Assembly (NCBI GenBank): GCA_044866775.1
Contig: JBIOUG010000162.1
Coordinates: 1-64,000, forward strand
Direction: 5' to 3'
From: DASUNQ01 sp044866775
Lineage (GTDB): Bacteria > Acidobacteriota > Thermoanaerobaculia > Multivoradales > UBA5704
DNA length: 64,000 nucleotides
A program made the translations under genes and the position numbers. Below are positions 56,739-63,936 of this stretch, one piece after another. Numbering within the stretch: the stretch's first letter is position 1; each line of letters opens with the position of its first letter. The notes under the pieces are model-generated. The model saw only the letters and a list, made by a program, of their open reading frames with translations, ran no database searches and was not told the origin of the DNA.

Positions 56739-58658
56739 ATGGAGTTCTGCAGGCGCTCCCTCAGCCGGCTGTACCGCAGGCCTTCCAGGGCAGCACTCCA
56801 GGCAGCGGCCATGGCCATGCTCCTCGTCGCAGCGGGGAGCGGGCTCGGCGGCTGCAGCAAACCGCCCAACGGGGCCCGCGGCGGGAACGCGAAGCCGGCG
56901 GCAACGGCGGCCGGACGGCATGTGCCGCCGGTCGCAGGCGCGGGCGAGGAAGCACCTCGGCCCGCGGGAGCTCACGACCTCGCGCCCGCAGCCCAACCGG
57001 CGGCGGAGCCGTCCTCGGCGACCGCAGCGCAGGCCGGGGAAGGCCCGGGCGTCCGCTTCGTCGATGTGACGGAGCAAAGCGGCGTGCGTTGGGTACACAA
57101 CAACGGAGCCTTCGGCAAGAAGTGGCTTCCCGAGACGATTGGACCCGGGGTGGTCGTGCTGGACGCCAACCGGGATGGCCGGCTCGATTTGCTGTTCGTC
57201 AACGGCCGCAATTTCCCCGGCCACCCTGGCAAGGCGACGCACCCAGCGCTCTATCTCAACCAGGGAGGGCTGCGGTTCACTGAGACTACGCGCGACGCGG
57301 GCCTCACCTTCAGCGCTTACTGTCTGGGTGGGGTGGCGGGAGACGTCGACAATGACGGTGACCCGGATGTGTATCTGTCGTGCCTGGGGCAGGACATGCT
57401 GCTGCGCAACCAGGGGGGCCGGTTCACCGACGTCAGCCGTCAGGCGGGTCTGTCGCGGGAACAAGAGTTCGGTGCCTCGGCGGCCTTCTTCGACGCCGAC
57501 AACGACGGCTTCCTCGACATCTTCGTCACGCGCTACGTCCGCTGGACGCCCGAGACCGACGTGTTCTGCTCGTTCGACGGCAAGACCAAGGCCTACTGCA
57601 CCCCGATCCTCTATGACGGCCTTTCACCGCGCTTCTATCGCAACCGAGGCGACGGCACCTTCGAGGACCGTACCACGCAGGCCGGCTTCCATCAGGCCGA
57701 CGCCAAGCTGCTCGGTGTCGTGCCGCTGGATGTCGACAATGACGGCTGGACCGATGTCGCGGCGGCGGCGGACACGCACCCGAACCTCCTCTTCCACAAC
57801 CAGGGAGGCGGCACGTTCGAAGAGGTCGGAGTGGTGTCTGGGATGGCTTACTCGCCGGAGGGTCGGGTTCGCGGCGGAATGGGTATCGCCACCGGCGACT
57901 ACAACCGGAGCGGTCGCCTCAGCCTGGCGATCACCTACTTCTCGAACGAGCTCATCGGCCTCTATCGCAACGAGGGCAACGCGTTCTTCCTCGATGTGGC
58001 ACCGGGTCTGGAGGTCGGCCGGGCGACACGATTCACCCTGGGCTGGGGCTGCTTCTTCTTCGATTACGACCTCGATGGCTGGCTCGACTTCCTTGTCGCC
58101 AACGGGCACCTGGACGGCGAAGTGACGAAGATCCTGCCAAACATCACCTACGCCCAGCCGCAGCAGCTCTTTCACAACAATCATAGGGGTGACTTCACAG
58201 AGGTGACGAATACCGATGGCGGCGATCTGGCCACACCGATCGTGGCGCGAGGCGCCGCCTATGCAGACTTCGATGACGACGGCGACCTCGAGGTCGTCTT
58301 GACTACCAACGGGGGGCCGGCAAAGATCCTCGAAAACCGAGGCAGCGGCCATGGAACGTGGCTGCGCCTCTCTCTCGAAGGGACCGCTAGCAATCGTGAC
58401 GGCCTCGGCGCCTCCGTCAAGGTCACCACGCGGAATGGTTCTCAGACCTGGTTTGTCCATAGCGGGGGCACCTACCTCTCCCAATCGCAGATCGATCCGA
58501 CCTTCGGCCTGGGCTCCGCCTCGGTGATCGACGAGGTCCTGATCCGTTGGCCGTCGGGTGTCACTCAGCGGCTGGTGGGCGTCCGAGTGAATCAGCTCCT
58601 GAAGGTGCGCGAGCCACGGCGAGGAGGAAGACCGACCCGGGGGTCCGAAGGGATGTAG
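56739..58658 (+). CDS. CRTAC1-family lipoprotein: FG-GAP/VCBS repeats plus ASPIC/UnbV domain
   Basis: 639 residues; ATG at 56739 with GGAGG 5 bases upstream, 12 bases after the cytochrome gene. A twin-Arg-rich start, hydrophobic stretch and lipobox LGGC (Cys39) indicate an exported lipoprotein. A low-complexity linker (residues about 45-110) precedes seven or so calcium-binding-type repeats with D-x-(D/N)-x-D-G cores, e.g. DANRDGRLD, DADNDGFLD, DYDLDGWLD and DFDDDGDLE, forming a beta-propeller. The C-terminus is an ASPIC/UnbV domain (about residues 540-625, including IRWPSGV). The family is common in Acidobacteriota and its function is not established; pairing with a multihaem TPR cytochrome is recurrent. 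It ends the rightward operon. Confidence 0.88.
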   Translation: MEFCRRSLSRLYRRPSRAALQAAAMAMLLVAAGSGLGGCSKPPNGARGGNAKPAATAAGRHVPPVAGAGEEAPRPAGAHDLAPAAQPAAEPSSATAAQAGEGPGVRFVDVTEQSGVRWVHNNGAFGKKWLPETIGPGVVVLDANRDGRLDLLFVNGRNFPGHPGKATHPALYLNQGGLRFTETTRDAGLTFSAYCLGGVAGDVDNDGDPDVYLSCLGQDMLLRNQGGRFTDVSRQAGLSREQEFGASAAFFDADNDGFLDIFVTRYVRWTPETDVFCSFDGKTKAYCTPILYDGLSPRFYRNRGDGTFEDRTTQAGFHQADAKLLGVVPLDVDNDGWTDVAAAADTHPNLLFHNQGGGTFEEVGVVSGMAYSPEGRVRGGMGIATGDYNRSGRLSLAITYFSNELIGLYRNEGNAFFLDVAPGLEVGRATRFTLGWGCFFFDYDLDGWLDFLVANGHLDGEVTKILPNITYAQPQQLFHNNHRGDFTEVTNTDGGDLATPIVARGAAYADFDDDGDLEVVLTTNGGPAKILENRGSGHGTWLRLSLEGTASNRDGLGASVKVTTRNGSQTWFVHSGGTYLSQSQIDPTFGLGSASVIDEVLIRWPSGVTQRLVGVRVNQLLKVREPRRGGRPTRGSEGM

Positions 58659-58721
58659 AAGCTCCCGGCCGTCGTCAAACTCGACAGCGCGATCTTTGAC
58701 CGTGCCTAGACCTTGGCGACG

Positions 58722-58740
58722 TCGGAGCAGCTCCGGTTTT
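58722..58740 (+). terminator. Possible rho-independent terminator after the operon
   Basis: A short hairpin (CGGAG / CTCCG around a CAG loop, 58723-58735) is followed by GTTTT. It lies 64 bases past the last rightward gene, between two convergent genes. The stem is short and the T-run brief, so this is tentative. The rest of 58659-58833 shows no gene or other recognisable element. Confidence 0.4.
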
Positions 58741-58833
58741 CGCTGCTTCGCGTTCACGCGACAGGTGCGGCGCTTTGCGCAGATCGTCAGCGTCTCGTTA
58801 TCGAACGAGATGGAAGAGTAATGCTCCGGCGGA

Positions 58834-59838
58834 TCAGCCGGCGAGCTCACGACTGACACCGTCGCCGGCGATCACCAGTTGCGGTGGCCGCCAGGGATCG
58901 ATCTGGAGTCCGTTCTTTCCATAGAGGAACCGCGCCGGGAGGTTCGGATAGATGACGCGAATCTCTTCGAGTACCTGGCCAAGGGCGAGCTTGAGCCGGC
59001 GGTGGGAACGATCCGAGGTGCCGAGCTGGTCGATGAGAGCTCGCCAGGGGATGATGGAACGGGTCCTCGCCGCGTACGAGCGGTATAGCACGAGGGAAGC
59101 GAAATCCCAGGCCTGAGGACTGTTCTTGAACAACCGCATGAGGGGGAGGGGGAGTGGGACCTTGTTCTCCCTGAGGTATTCGTGGAAGGTCGGGTCCAGC
59201 TGGAATCCGTAGCGGCCGGGGATGCGGAGGATGACGAGCTGAAGGTCCTGGTCGGGCCTGTCCTCGATGGGGCGGCCGGCGCGAGGCGTGAAGGAGGCGA
59301 GGATCGGGCGCAGTTGGATGCTGCCGATGTCGCTCTGCGTCTCATACCGGATGCGGATGGCGAGGCTCTCGAGGCGACGGAGCCGCTCGCGGAACCGGGC
59401 GTACTCGCGGCCACCGTCGCTGAGGCCGAAGGCTCTGAAGAACTCGGTCAGGGTCTCGAAGCTGACGAAACCATCCCGATAGGCGTGGGTCTGGATCCAG
59501 CCGAGAAGCGTGCGGTCAGCACCGAAGGCGAGAGGTATGCCCTCGTCGACACTGGCGAAGGTGACGTGAAGCCAGGCGTCCCGGCCAAGACGCGCGGAGC
59601 GAGTGACCGACCGAGCCGCAATCCGCCTGTATGGCAGACTGCATAGGATGAGAGCCTTCGCCTGCAGCAACAGAGATGAGTCGTGCTCGAGAGCACTCCT
59701 CACCTTCGAGAGCTCAGCCAGGCGACGGGGATTGGTCCGGAGAAGGCGCGCCGCAGGGACGCTGAGCGGCGCTTGGTCCAGCTCACGGAGGAGCTGAAGC
59801 TGAAGGGCGGAGGGCAAGCTCGGCGCGGGCCTGAGCAA
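58834..59838 (-). CDS. Plasmid-type replication initiator, RepA-like
   Basis: 334 residues with a TTG start (only four codons follow the nearest upstream in-frame stop, so the start cannot lie much earlier). The sequence resembles plasmid-encoded RepA proteins: FGADRTLLGWIQTHAY, then a region with SFETLTEFFRAFGLSDGG, FRERLRRLESLAIRI, and the C-terminal pattern VPLPLPLMRLFKNSPQAWDFASLVLYR followed by IPWRALIDQLG. Such proteins bind iterons and open a plasmid origin. It is convergent with the biosynthetic operon, with no partition or mobilization gene nearby. Its presence in chromosomal-looking surroundings suggests an integrated plasmid or integrative element. Family match is by pattern recognition; activity is unknown. 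Confidence 0.7.
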   Translation of the reverse strand: MLRPAPSLPSALQLQLLRELDQAPLSVPAARLLRTNPRRLAELSKVRSALEHDSSLLLQAKALILCSLPYRRIAARSVTRSARLGRDAWLHVTFASVDEGIPLAFGADRTLLGWIQTHAYRDGFVSFETLTEFFRAFGLSDGGREYARFRERLRRLESLAIRIRYETQSDIGSIQLRPILASFTPRAGRPIEDRPDQDLQLVILRIPGRYGFQLDPTFHEYLRENKVPLPLPLMRLFKNSPQAWDFASLVLYRSYAARTRSIIPWRALIDQLGTSDRSHRRLKLALGQVLEEIRVIYPNLPARFLYGKNGLQIDPWRPPQLVIAGDGVSRELAG

Positions 59839-59874
59839 GAGGGTGTCCTACCCGCGGCGCTGGCTGGCGCGCCA

Positions 59875-59896
59875 TGGGACAGTTGTGGGACAGTTG
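59875..59896 (+). repeat. Tandem direct repeat, 11 bases x 2, upstream of repA
   Basis: TGGGACAGTTG occurs twice without a gap, 37 bases upstream of the repA start. Iterons bound by Rep proteins are usually longer or more numerous, so this is at most a minimal iteron-like or operator site. Confidence 0.4.
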
Positions 59897-59942
59897 AGGC
59901 CAACATGCCACCATCGGAGCCAACACCGAGGTGGCGGAGTAG

Positions 59943-59974
59943 CCCTCGTAAGTGGCTGATCCAGCGAGGGTTTT
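59943..59974 (+). terminator. Hairpin followed by TTTT
   Basis: CCCTCG (59943-59948) and CGAGGG (59965-59970) can pair around a 16-base loop, followed by TTTT. It could terminate a rightward transcript or be part of the integration junction. The loop is long, so confidence is low. Confidence 0.35.
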
Positions 59975-59982
59975 CGTGTTGA

Positions 59983-60058
59983 GGGTTGTTGGGGGTGTTG
60001 GTCCCAGACCGGGCTTTTAATCCGCGGGTCCAGGGTTCGATTCCCTGACCGCCCACCA
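59983..60058 (+). tRNA. tRNA-Lys(UUU)-like sequence with degenerate 5' half; possible att site
   Basis: The segment is exactly 76 bases and ends in CCA. The 3' half is canonical: anticodon loop CTTTTAA (UUU at 60016-60018), variable loop, perfect T-stem with TTCGATT, and the acceptor strand ACCGCCC-A-CCA. The 5' half is poor: GGGTTGT pairs at six of seven acceptor positions, the D-stem keeps about three pairs, position 14 is T instead of A, and the anticodon stem has one mismatch and one G-T pair. It is either a decayed tRNA or a 3'-end copy left by an integrase at a tRNA-Lys target. The neighbouring repA favours the second reading. Confidence 0.45.
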
Positions 60059-60092
60059 CTGAAAACAAAGCACTTAGCTGTTCGCCCCGCCT

Positions 60093-60141
60093 CCGCCCAG
60101 GCAGAGGGTGGTGATGATGCGCTGGTCACCCGCCTGGGCGG
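60093..60141 (+). repeat. Long stem-loop upstream of dodecin
   Basis: CCGCCCAGGC (60093-60102) and GCCTGGGCGG (60132-60141) are perfect inverted arms, and an inner GGGTG/CACCC pair (60106-60110 and 60127-60131) extends the stem. No T-run follows. It could be a terminator without U-tract, or a structured leader of the dodecin mRNA. Confidence 0.45.
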
Positions 60142-60217
60142 CGTGCTCAAGGTGGCGATCCGGCCGTAGCCGCCTGCCCATCCCGGCGGCCAGTCTGCGA
60201 GGATAGACCTCTTCATG

Positions 60218-60226
60218 AAAGGAGGG
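60218..60226 (+). promoter_or_regulatory. Ribosome binding site of dodecin
   Basis: AAAGGAGGG ends 4 bases before the ATG at 60231. It is a strong Shine-Dalgarno match and fixes this start. Confidence 0.7.
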
Positions 60227-60230
60227 CTGT

Positions 60231-60431
60231 ATGTCCGTTGCCAAGATCATCGAGATCAGCTCTGAGTCAGGCGAGAGCTTCGAAGACGCCATCCGCCAGG
60301 GCCTCCTGCGCGCCGGCAAGACGGTCAAGCACATCAAGGGCGCCTGGGTCCAGGACCAGCTCGTGGACGTGGACGACGACAAGATCGTCAGCTACCGGGT
60401 CCACCTCAAGGTCACCTTCGTGCTCGACTGA
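60231..60431 (+). CDS. Dodecin family flavin-binding protein
   Basis: 66 residues, normal dodecin length. The sequence follows the family pattern throughout: IEISSESGESFEDAIRQGL, then KTVKHIKGAWVQDQ with the Trp that stacks on flavin, then YRVHLKVTFVLD. Dodecins assemble as hollow dodecamers that store and buffer flavins in the cytoplasm. It stands alone behind its own strong ribosome binding site, to the right of the tRNA-like junction. Confidence 0.92.
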   Translation: MSVAKIIEISSESGESFEDAIRQGLLRAGKTVKHIKGAWVQDQLVDVDDDKIVSYRVHLKVTFVLD

Positions 60432-60464
60432 GCAGGGCGGCGCCAGGTGGCCCGCCCCGCGGTT

Positions 60465-60480
60465 CCACCCGCCCGGGTGG
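60465..60480 (+). terminator. Hairpin after dodecin
   Basis: CCACCC and GGGTGG flank a GCCC loop 33 bases after the dodecin stop. No T-run follows, so termination is only a possibility. The remaining interval 60481-60618 shows nothing recognisable. Confidence 0.3.
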
Positions 60481-60618
60481 GACGCCCCCCATACTGCGGC
60501 GCACGGCGCCGGCCACCTCGCCGGGTATATCGCCTTGACGCCGGGTGGCCGTAGCGTGGCGGGCGTAGGAGCGGCCGCCGGCGACCGGCCGGCACGGCAC
60601 GCCCGAGGAGGAACGGCG

Positions 60619-60957
60619 ATGGAATGGCACGAGGCCAAGGACCGGACGGTGGCGCTGTGGGAGGGCCTGCGCGAGCGGGCCGACACGATGGACGAGCTCG
60701 AGCTGCTGACCGAGCTCAACGCCGCCTTCGCGCTCTGCGAGGTGGCGGAGGCGGACCTGCAGGCCGCCGGCGGCGGCCCCAACCACTGCCGCTACTGCGC
60801 GTTCTACCAGCAGTTCGGCGGCTGCCGCGGCATCAGCCTACGCATGAGCGTGCGCGTGGTCGAGCACGACCGCGAGGGGCTGCGCGAGCTGATCGACGAG
60901 TTCCTGGGGTACCTGCGGGCGCTCGCCGTCCCGGCGCCGGCCGCCTCCGCCGCGTGA
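60619..60957 (+). CDS. Small conserved-looking protein with CX2CX8C motif
   Basis: 112 residues from the ATG at 60619, preceded by GAGGAGGAA; the frame runs further back, but the upstream part is low-complexity and lacks a site. The protein is helical and acidic and carries HCRYCAFYQQFGGC (three Cys, CX2CX8C) in the middle, which could bind a metal. I do not recognise the family. It converges with the radical SAM gene on the other strand. The codon pattern and defined ribosome binding site support it being real. Confidence 0.65.
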   Translation: MEWHEAKDRTVALWEGLRERADTMDELELLTELNAAFALCEVAEADLQAAGGGPNHCRYCAFYQQFGGCRGISLRMSVRVVEHDREGLRELIDEFLGYLRALAVPAPAASAA

Positions 60958-61001
60958 CCTTGGCGGCCGGGCGGCCGGGGCTCTTTGCGGGCGCCGGCCG
61001 C

Positions 61002-62264
61002 TCAGGCCTCGGCGGCGTGGCCATTCGCGCGGCCGAGCGCGGCACTACGCCGCGCAAAGCGGCGCGCGAATACGCGGGCCATCGCCTTCAGCTTGAGCCT
61101 CTGCAGCGGGTAGCTGCGCGGGGAGAGGCTCCGGCACTCCTCGGGCAGCAGCACCAGGCTGACGTGGACGTTGGGGGCGCAGCCAATCGGCAACCCGCGT
61201 TCCATGCAGGCCTCGTAGAGGCGGCGGAAGACCGGCACCAGGTCTTCGGTGCGCGGCGGAGGGGCGGCAGCGAGGTCCGTGCCGGAGAGCGGCCGGAAGA
61301 CGCAGACCGTGGGGATGGCGCCGACCGCGGTGATCCAGTCGATCGCGGCGATCGAGGAGGCCGGGGGCTCGAGGCCGGCGATGATCTCGCCGTTGGTGAC
61401 CCAGGCCTCCGCGGCCGGCCCGCGCCTGCCGAGGGCGGCGCAGTAGCGGATCGCCTCGAGGTAGTGGTCGAGGCCGTACTCGGCATGCTTGCCCGGGCAG
61501 AGCTCGCGGAAGATCGCGCGGTCGAAGACCTCGAAGCAGAAGGAGACGCGGTTGACACCCATCTCTCTCAGGCCGGCGTAGCGCGCGAGGTCGCGGTGCG
61601 GCGGCGTCTGCACGCCGACCAGCAGGCCCAGCTCGCGCTTGATGCGCCGGATGTAGGGCGCGAGCAGGTCGAGGTAGGTGTCGCCCTCGTAGTGGCCGGT
61701 GTTGAAGTCGACGTAGGTGATGCCCGACTCCTGGCGCGCCGCCCGCACGACCTCGAGGACCTCGTTGACGGACTTCTCGTCCGCGTCGTCGATCCCGAGG
61801 TTCAAGCCGACCGAGCAGAACTTGCAGTTGACCCGGGTGGGGCGGGCCGTCCAGTACTCGCAGACCTTGGCCTGGTAGATGCCGAGGTAGGTCCCCTGGA
61901 GCGTGCCGATGCGGGTCATCGGCTTGCCGCTCGTGGTCGTGCGGTCGTACCAGGCCGGGCGCGGGGAGAGACGCACCGGCGCCACGTCGGCGCCCTGCCG
62001 GCGGAGCAGGTAGCGGCCGCCCTCCTGGTGCAGGGTGTAGGGGGAGCGCTCGACGAAGCGCTCCGTCGCCGGCACGTTCGTCCACAGGCCGCCGGGAAGG
62101 ATGAGCTCGAGGCCACTGCCGAGGCCGGCGCGGGTACGCAGGATCTGCCGGCCGCCGTCGCGCTCGACGAAGCAGGAGTCGTCGAGGCGCACGCCCTGGC
62201 AGTAGAGGTCGAGCTTGAGCAGCGCGGGGGTGCGGCGCAGGGCGCCGAGGGTCGGCGCGCTCAC
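61002..62264 (-). CDS. Radical SAM enzyme with atypical CX11CX2C cluster motif
   Basis: 420 residues; GTG start at 62264 overlaps the CBS gene stop (GTGA), so the two are coupled. Residues 135-150 (CEYWTARPTRVNCKFC) hold three Cys at positions 135, 147 and 150, a CX11CX2C spacing in place of the usual CX3CX2C; an expanded loop of this sort is known in QueE-type enzymes. Downstream regions fit a radical SAM barrel: YVDFNTGHYEGD, LLVGVQTPP, and GVNRVSFCFEVFD. About 130 residues precede the cluster, an N-terminal extension I cannot assign. The substrate is unknown. Confidence 0.8.
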   Translation of the reverse strand: MSAPTLGALRRTPALLKLDLYCQGVRLDDSCFVERDGGRQILRTRAGLGSGLELILPGGLWTNVPATERFVERSPYTLHQEGGRYLLRRQGADVAPVRLSPRPAWYDRTTTSGKPMTRIGTLQGTYLGIYQAKVCEYWTARPTRVNCKFCSVGLNLGIDDADEKSVNEVLEVVRAARQESGITYVDFNTGHYEGDTYLDLLAPYIRRIKRELGLLVGVQTPPHRDLARYAGLREMGVNRVSFCFEVFDRAIFRELCPGKHAEYGLDHYLEAIRYCAALGRRGPAAEAWVTNGEIIAGLEPPASSIAAIDWITAVGAIPTVCVFRPLSGTDLAAAPPPRTEDLVPVFRRLYEACMERGLPIGCAPNVHVSLVLLPEECRSLSPRSYPLQRLKLKAMARVFARRFARRSAALGRANGHAAEA

Positions 62265-62719
62265 GCCACCCGGCCCCGGGCGGCCGCGACCGCCGGTCGC
62301 TCGCGCTTCAGCGCGAAGAAGCGGACGAAGTCGGCCTCGGTCAGGATGCCCACCGGCCGCGAGCCCTCGGTGACCGGCAGGCAGCCGAACTTATTGTCGA
62401 ACATCGTCAGCGCCGCCTCGCCCAGGAGCCCTCTGGGGTCCGCGGTCTCGACCTCGGAGGTCATCACCTCCTCGACCCGGATGCGGTGCAGGAGGACCCG
62501 TGCCACGCTGAGCGGCAGACCGGTCTGCTCGATCAAGGCGTGGCGCAGCAGATCGCGATGGGTGAGCAGGCCCACCAGGTCGCCGTCGGCGTCGACCACC
62601 AGGAGGTGCCGGATGCGGTGGTCGAGCATCAGCTCGTAGGCCCTCGCCAGGCTCTCTTCGGGGCGGACCGTGATCACGCCCGGGGTCATCAGGTCGCGGA
62701 CTCGCAGGTCGCTCACCAC
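62261..62719 (-). CDS. CBS-domain protein
   Basis: 152 residues made almost wholly of two CBS motifs: VRDLMTPGVITVRPEES with HLLVVDADGDLVGLLTHRDLL, and VEEVMTSEVETADPR with CLPVTEGSRPVGILTEADFV. CBS pairs bind adenine nucleotides and sense energy state. Two consecutive GTG codons (62719 and 62716) could start it; GAAGGAGG at 62723-62730 serves either. Its end overlaps the radical SAM start, suggesting the two proteins work or are regulated together. Confidence 0.9.
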   Translation of the reverse strand: MVSDLRVRDLMTPGVITVRPEESLARAYELMLDHRIRHLLVVDADGDLVGLLTHRDLLRHALIEQTGLPLSVARVLLHRIRVEEVMTSEVETADPRGLLGEAALTMFDNKFGCLPVTEGSRPVGILTEADFVRFFALKRERPAVAAARGRVA

Positions 62720-62730
62720 CGGCCTCCTTC

Positions 62731-62938
62731 GTGAAGCTCCTTGGAATCGGCCCCACTCCGGCAGAGAACGTAACCCTCGGCCCCGAGGCGCTCCACACTC
62801 GGCGGGGTAGTTCCCGCGCGCGGCCGGGTGGGGGAAACCCGCCCTCGCGAGCCCCGCGAAGAACCACCCGCAGTGACGGCGCGCCGAGCGCGCCGCTCTG
62901 ATGCGATGTGGCTACGGCGTGGCGGGTGCCCGCCGACT
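62731..62938. promoter_or_regulatory. Divergent intergenic region between CBS and OsmC genes
   Basis: About 210 bases separate two divergent genes, so promoters for both should lie here. I see no convincing -35/-10 pair or operator by eye. Confidence 0.35.
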
Positions 62939-62950
62939 GAAGGAGAGATC

Positions 62951-63397
62951 ATGACGATGCAGATCGGTTTCCCCGGAGGGCTGGCCGTCGAGGCTGCCTA
63001 CCGGGGCCACACGGTGCGGACGGACCAGCCGCGCGAGGCAGGAGGCGCAGGCTCGGCGCCTTCGCCGTTCGGCCTTTTCCTCGCCGCGATCGGGACCTGC
63101 GCGGGCTACTACGTGCTGCGCTTCTGCTGGGAGCGGGGGCTAGCCACCGACGGGCTGACCCTGACGCTGGAGACCGAACGGGGCGAACGGCACGACCGGG
63201 TGGCGGCGGTGCGGCTCGAGATCAACCTGCCGCCAGGCTTCCCGGAGAAGTACCGCGCGGCGGTGGTGCGCGCGGCAGAGCACTGCAAGGTGAAGGAGCA
63301 CATCCAGGAGCCGCCGATCTTCGAGGTCCTGGCAGTGGACAGCGGCAGCGCGCCGCTCGTTGCGGCCACCGCCGCCGGCAGGGAGGCCGCCCAATGA
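62951..63397 (+). CDS. OsmC family protein
   Basis: 148 residues from the ATG at 62951, chosen because GAAGGAGAG (62939-62947) sits just before it; the frame is open earlier but without a site. Features of the OsmC/Ohr fold: PSPFGLFLAAIGTCAGYYVLRFC with a Cys in the central helix, ERGERHDRVAAVRLEINLPPGFP, and a second Cys in AEHCKVKEHI. Family members with both Cys reduce organic hydroperoxides; this subgroup's substrate is not known. It overlaps the next gene by four bases (ATGA). Confidence 0.85.
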   Translation: MTMQIGFPGGLAVEAAYRGHTVRTDQPREAGGAGSAPSPFGLFLAAIGTCAGYYVLRFCWERGLATDGLTLTLETERGERHDRVAAVRLEINLPPGFPEKYRAAVVRAAEHCKVKEHIQEPPIFEVLAVDSGSAPLVAATAAGREAAQ

Positions 63398-63699
63398 CCT
63401 TCATCAGGCCGGCCGAACCGGAGGCGACCGCCGGTCGCCGCGCCGACTCCTGGCTGCCGAGCTTCGACCTGCACGAGGAGGACGGCGAGATGGTGGTCCA
63501 TGCCGACCTCGACGGCCTCGCCGGTGCCAACCTCGATATCGCGCTCGACGGCGACCGGTTGGTGCTGCGAGCGAACGGCGGCGGGAACGGCGCGCATTCG
63601 GCCTGCCTCGCCCTGCCGTTCGTGCCGCGCGCCTTCCGCTGGGTCAGCCGGCCCGAGCACGACGGCCTGGAGGTTCGGCTGCGGATCGAGGAAGACTAG
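63394..63699 (+). CDS. Short divergent Hsp20/alpha-crystallin-like protein
   Basis: 101 residues, shorter than the usual 140 or so. WLPSFDLHEEDGEMVVHADLDG matches the start of the Hsp20 core, and ALPFVPRAFRWVSRPEHDGLEVRL the later LPxxV...xGxLxV part; the middle and the C-terminal IxI motif are reduced. It starts inside the OsmC stop (ATGA), so a stress-response pair is likely. The family call is moderate. Confidence 0.65.
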   Translation: MTFIRPAEPEATAGRRADSWLPSFDLHEEDGEMVVHADLDGLAGANLDIALDGDRLVLRANGGGNGAHSACLALPFVPRAFRWVSRPEHDGLEVRLRIEED

Positions 63700-63768
63700 G
63701 ACCCGCGCACCGCCGTCACCTTGTGCTCGGGGCGCTGGGGATCTGAAGCTTCTGCGGCCAAACAGCCC

Positions 63769-63786
63769 GTCCCGCTAACGCGGGAC
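63769..63786 (+). terminator. Perfect 7-bp hairpin after the Hsp20-like gene
   Basis: GTCCCGC and GCGGGAC pair around TAAC, 69 bases after the stop. There is no T-run, so it may be a factor-assisted terminator or an operator-like inverted repeat. The rest of 63700-63936 shows nothing definite. Confidence 0.4.
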
Positions 63787-63936
63787 GGACTACACTCCTG
63801 GGATCGACTGGACACGGCGCGAGAGTCTTCGCGCCTACCTCCCCTTCCGGGTAGGTCGCGCACCACCCGGTCGCGTGCGCCGCGCCGCCTCGCGAGATGG
63901 CGCGACGGCTGCGGCCGGCGCTCTACAGTGCGTGCC

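Larger units (their letters stand above)
59839..60230. other. Non-coding interval between repA and dodecin
   Basis: This 392-base stretch has no credible gene. It holds a tandem 11-base direct repeat, a hairpin followed by four Ts, a tRNA-Lys-like sequence, and a long GC-rich stem-loop before dodecin, each listed separately. Short open frames here on the minus strand encode tRNA-derived peptides and are artefacts. Confidence 0.7.

Noticed and set aside
57624..58859. Minus-strand open frame opposite the CRTAC1 gene
   Set aside because: It mirrors the DxDxDG repeats and has no ribosome binding site or domain.
59700..60216. Minus-strand short frames across the tRNA-like region
   Set aside because: They include typical artefact peptides encoded by tRNA genes read backwards.
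60624..62639. 671-codon plus-strand open frame across the radical SAM and CBS genes
   Set aside because: It is antisense to two proteins with clear motifs; its sequence is repetitive Ala/Glu/Gly/Arg.
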